A stretch of DNA of 54,067 nucleotides from Bacteroidota bacterium (GTDB lineage Bacteria; Bacteroidota; Bacteroidia; Flavobacteriales_F; PHOS-HE28): contig JACTMO010000051.1 of assembly GCA_014584605.1 (NCBI GenBank), positions 1 to 54,067 on the forward strand. The letters are read 5' to 3'. Each line of letters starts with the position of its first letter. The first letter of the stretch is position 1. A model generated the notes under the pieces. That model searched no databases. It was not told the DNA's origin and saw only the letters and a list, made by a program, of their open reading frames with translations. Shown one piece after another: positions 52,301 to 54,067 of this stretch. Made by a program: the position numbers and the translations under genes.

Positions 52301-53164
52301 TATGTCGTGCAGGGCCAAGGCATGTGCGTTGGAAGAGCCGATACGGCGCTGGTCGTCGTGGCCATTGCGGCGCAACCGGCCCTCATCGTCACCGCCATAC
52401 CCACATCGGGCTGTGCGCCGCTCGCGGTCACCCTGATCCCGCAATTCGACAACGCTGTGCTGAGCCTTACCTGGCAACTGGGCGATGGGTCCGTGGTGGT
52501 GCAGAACGGTCCGGTGGACCATGTGTATGTGCAGCCGGGCACCTACGGCCCAACGGTGCAGTACACGGATACGGCCGGATGTCTGTGGGAGACCGCGGTC
52601 AACGCGCCGATCATCGCCCTGCCGCCGCCGAACGTGGGCGTGGAGCTCCGCCGGGGCGTGGTGCCGCTGGACGATGCGGTGGTGGAGGCCTGGCCGATCG
52701 GTGATGCGTGCAGCCATCACCTGTGGAGCGTGGATGGAAGTCCGGTCGATACGGCCGTCGTGCTCATCCACCGTTTCGTTCCACCGGTGGCGGGCCACCA
52801 TCCAGTGTGCGTGCAGGCCACGGACAGCCTGGGTTGTACTGCGGATGCGTGCGCCTCGGTGCTCGTGGACGATGTGCTGATGGTGTACGTGCCCAACACG
52901 TTCACACCGAACGGGGATGGATACAACGACAGCTTCGTGCCCGTGCTGGTGGGTGCTGACCCGGAGGACTTCGGGTTCTGGATCTTCGACCGTTGGGGAG
53001 AGGAAGTGTTCCACGCGGATGAGCCCGGTGTACCCTGGACGGGCTCGATGAAAGGCTCGGACCTCCCTGCTCCGGATGGGGTGTACAGCTGGCGCATGAA
53101 GGTGAGGGACGCCTTCACGGCGGACCGAAGGGAGTACTTCGGTCACGTGACCCTGCTGAAATGA
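49388..53164 (+). CDS. Giant repeat adhesin with type-B gliding-motility C-terminal domain
   Basis: 1258 residues. Signal peptide (LLLACALVPTLVLAQP), an N-terminal domain to ~195 with a CMVTYTYSATPPPVNGTYS start, then ten ~78-residue repeats (~197-990). Each has the plan C-x(5-8)-DLF-x-LLGG-x-PDPGG-x-WTDPNG, DPAT, GTYTYT, and a PC pair. A PKD-like domain follows (~1000-1070), and the end is the gliding-motility-associated C-terminal domain (VPNTFTPNGDGYNDSF, FWIFDRWGEEVF, YSWRMKVRDAF). That tail is exported by T9SS as a type B cargo, with SprB-like adhesins as the known example. Start is GTG. A bidirectional hairpin lies 2 bp after the stop. Confidence 0.9.
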   Translation: MTHRVLLLACALVPTLVLAQPCMVTYTYSATPPPVNGTYSGGQSVTFCFTVTYWNTTSSNWFHGLVPIPGPGWDLSTLTPGPPPATCGPSTGNWGWYATCTGTAITAIGPVGPGFFFDLNNDGNPGNNFGDYCNGATNWQFCWTVSVASGVDCVDGADLGMTVNTYGDSETGAWSSSACTGDAIVASAPATAACCVAEAGADTTISSCDQGPPIDLFTLLGSTAQPGGTWTDPLGNPASGMLDPATGTTGGYVYVVVDGNGGCSDQAVVTVTISPQPMAGSSTTIALCSDGAVTDLFALLGTNADPGGTWSGPGPLNGNLLDPATGAGGLYTYALVGTPPCVDAQATVDVQLSVAPSAGLGGTVALCSTSPSIDLFLQLGGNPDIGGVWTDPNGQVHGAQFDPASDPAGVYTYTVTGTAPCSDASAALNITVDPEPDAGQGGAFTLCSTSGVLDLFAQLTGTPQAGGGWTDPNGSAFGGLFTPGVSIDGNYTYTVGTGPPCGTATATLTITTEIAPDAGADAAVAVCAAGGTTDLFGILGGTPQPGGLWTDPNGTAFSGPYDPVLHDPGAYTYTINGGTACPADVATVQVTEVNQPDAGTDVTVSLCDDLPSADLFQLLGGAPDPGGTWTDPLGQACSGVIAPGTATAGTYTYTLNAPPPCNPASADVDLTLVPAPPTGQTATLTVCTSSTPVDLLQLFTGLPNSGSWTDPNNMPMNGMLDPATAAAGTYTYTLAASPPCVDGTHTVAVTLLPPPDAGTPGALTVCADGMPASLWNALGGSPDAGGAWTDPNGITHGPDYDPPSDGPGDFLYVVVGVGPCTSDSAVVTVSEVTPPDPGMNASTAVCAGDPPFDPFSLLGGTPDAGGAWTGPGGAWVSPPIDPASAASGPYTYTAAGTAPCPAEQAVLTLTVDALPQAGNDGAMLLCASQPPADMAPLLGAAAQAGGQWTSPDGTPVTSIIDPASDSSGIYQYVVQGQGMCVGRADTALVVVAIAAQPALIVTAIPTSGCAPLAVTLIPQFDNAVLSLTWQLGDGSVVVQNGPVDHVYVQPGTYGPTVQYTDTAGCLWETAVNAPIIALPPPNVGVELRRGVVPLDDAVVEAWPIGDACSHHLWSVDGSPVDTAVVLIHRFVPPVAGHHPVCVQATDSLGCTADACASVLVDDVLMVYVPNTFTPNGDGYNDSFVPVLVGADPEDFGFWIFDRWGEEVFHADEPGVPWTGSMKGSDLPAPDGVYSWRMKVRDAFTADRREYFGHVTLLK
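49979..52365 (+). repeat. Ten tandem ~234-bp coding repeats
   Basis: In-frame repeats within the giant adhesin, recognisable by WTDP/WTGP/WTSP at similar spacing. They are diverged from one another, so the DNA is not an exact tandem repeat. Confidence 0.8.
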
Positions 53165-53166
53165 CG

Positions 53167-53192
53167 AAGGCCCGGCTTGCCGGCCGGGCCTT
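53167..53192. terminator. Bidirectional hairpin between convergent genes
   Basis: AAGGCCCGGC pairs with GCCGGGCCTT around a 6-base loop; both flanks are pyrimidine- or purine-rich, fitting termination from either side. Confidence 0.75.
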
Positions 53193-53210
53193 CCTTCCAA
53201 GCAAGGCTCA

Positions 53211-54067
53211 TCACTGCCGGACAAGCCTGCCCTGCGCCAGCGGATGACCATCCGCATCGAGCGCCATGATCTGATATACGCCCACGGGGACCATGTCCAA
53301 GGCGATCCGGCGCCCGGCGATGTCCACATCGAGCACGACCGCTCCTGTCAGGGCCACGATCCGGACCCTCCTGACCGCCTCGTGCGCGGTCGTGATGAAA
53401 ACCTCATCCCGCGCAGGGTTCGGAGCGAAGCTGAACAGGTCCCTCCCCACCCGTTCGGCGGTGGCATTGGCTTGGTCACACACGTCACCGATCCCGTTCC
53501 CATCGGTGTCGGTCTGATCGGGGTTGGGGATCCAGGAGCAGTTGTCACACGCATCGCCGATGCCGTCCTGGTCGAAATCGAGCTGGTCGGGGTCATAAGC
53601 GTTAGGACAACTGTCCATGCAGTCCAGGAGTCCGTCCATATCGCTGTCGGGATCGGCGACAAGACCGGTGGTGCCTCCGGCGCACTGGCCGCACCCATCC
53701 ACGTATGCCGTGCCACCGGGGATACCGGCGCAATCGTACTCCTGTCCCGCGCAGGTGCAATTGGCATCCCAGCTGTCGTTGCCCGTGTTGGGATCGCCAT
53801 CATCGCAGGGGGTTCCCGGGAAGGCGGTTCCGTTCTGCACACCAGCGCAATCCACCATGAACAGGAAACCGAAGCAGTTGCAATCCGCATCCCAGGTATC
53901 GTCGTTGGTCATTGCATTGCCGTCGTTGCAGGGCGTGCCGGGCATGGCGCTGCCACCGGCCACACCCTGGCAGTCGATGGTCTGACCCGCGCAGTTGCAG
54001 TTGGTGTCCCAGGTGTCGTTCCCCGTGTTCGCGTTGCCGTCGTCGCAGCCCGTTCCCGGCAGGGCCG
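53211..54067 (-). CDS. Cysteine-rich secreted T9SS protein (3' part; 5' end outside window)
   Basis: The last ~285 codons of a minus-strand gene that runs off the window. It has at least three ~38-residue cysteine repeats of the form [20 protein letters not shown]-x-C followed by DC-x-GV-x-GG-x-A, then a GCGQC segment. Calcium-binding thrombospondin type 3-like repeats follow ([42 protein letters not shown]), then a T9SS type A sorting domain ([25 protein letters not shown]). Likely a cell-surface or secreted structural protein. Length and N-terminal domains are unknown. Confidence 0.85.
   Translation of the reverse strand, partial: ALPGTGCDDGNANTGNDTWDTNCNCAGQTIDCQGVAGGSAMPGTPCNDGNAMTNDDTWDADCNCFGFLFMVDCAGVQNGTAFPGTPCDDGDPNTGNDSWDANCTCAGQEYDCAGIPGGTAYVDGCGQCAGGTTGLVADPDSDMDGLLDCMDSCPNAYDPDQLDFDQDGIGDACDNCSWIPNPDQTDTDGNGIGDVCDQANATAERVGRDLFSFAPNPARDEVFITTAHEAVRRVRIVALTGAVVLDVDIAGRRIALDMVPVGVYQIMALDADGHPLAQGRLVRQ

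Noticed and set aside
49979-52365. CRISPR-like or satellite array
   Set aside because: The repeats are coding, ~234 bp, diverged and in frame; there is no short exact repeat with unique spacers.

Overview
The window looks like a chromosomal segment of a GC-rich member of the Bacteroidota, probably an environmental Flavobacteriales-type lineage. The evidence is the encoded T9SS component PorT, several proteins with T9SS C-terminal sorting domains (types A and B), a short (about 290 aa) primary sigma factor, a TamL-like lipoprotein BamA homologue, and promoters with the Bacteroidota -7 element TAnnTTTG, here often in the GC-shifted form TAnnTTCG. Assignment to an order is inference; the phylum is well supported.

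Layout. 1-3110: a tight four-gene operon (DUF1858/DUF2249 protein, NnrS/heme-copper-oxidase-like membrane protein, DUF59 protein, cysteine-containing Rrf2 regulator) that reads as a nitric-oxide or Fe-S stress unit. 3157-10222 (minus strand): a DUF3365 heme lipoprotein, then valS followed by a ppx/GppA - PagL-like - DUF2807 operon. Between valS and ppx lies a ~1 kb lower-GC island (6605-7576) holding an antitoxin, a RelE-type toxin interrupted by an in-frame TGA, and a small secreted protein. The island is bracketed by two copies of the last ~53 bp of valS.

10430-12221: a DUF1573 protein and an aminotransferase. 12313-24725: a secreted/surface-protein region on the plus strand. It has two related cassettes, each a small exported protein ending in a shared AWI-x-AHPERY motif followed by a large T9SS protein. 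A tandem triplet of tail-fibre-like proteins comes next, with a tiny membrane protein and a small exported protein of unknown function. 24732-31557: meaB, a membrane-anchored conserved protein, an aspartate aminotransferase-like gene, an operon of a heptose-phosphate-type PfkB kinase and ubiE, then porT and a COG2509-like FAD protein.

31548-34780: a trmH-like rRNA methyltransferase and tamL, divergently transcribed from interleaved -7 elements. 34889-41407: housekeeping genes fbaB, accD, rpsO, pnp, rpoD and rpe, with clear hairpin terminators. 41494-49328: a methyltransferase, an M43 metalloprotease with two GEVED domains, a PorT-like barrel protein, purK-purE, an L,D-transpeptidase, and two exported proteins. 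49388-54067: a giant adhesin with ten ~78-residue repeats and a type-B gliding-motility C-terminal domain, then the 3' part of a cysteine-rich T9SS protein that runs off the window.

The best candidates for something new are the duplicated small-protein/T9SS-protein cassettes, the tail-fibre-like triplet with its two small companions, and the valS-flanked toxin-antitoxin island. No tRNA, rRNA, transposase or CRISPR array was recognised. Very long open frames antisense to the real genes are a by-product of high GC and were left out.
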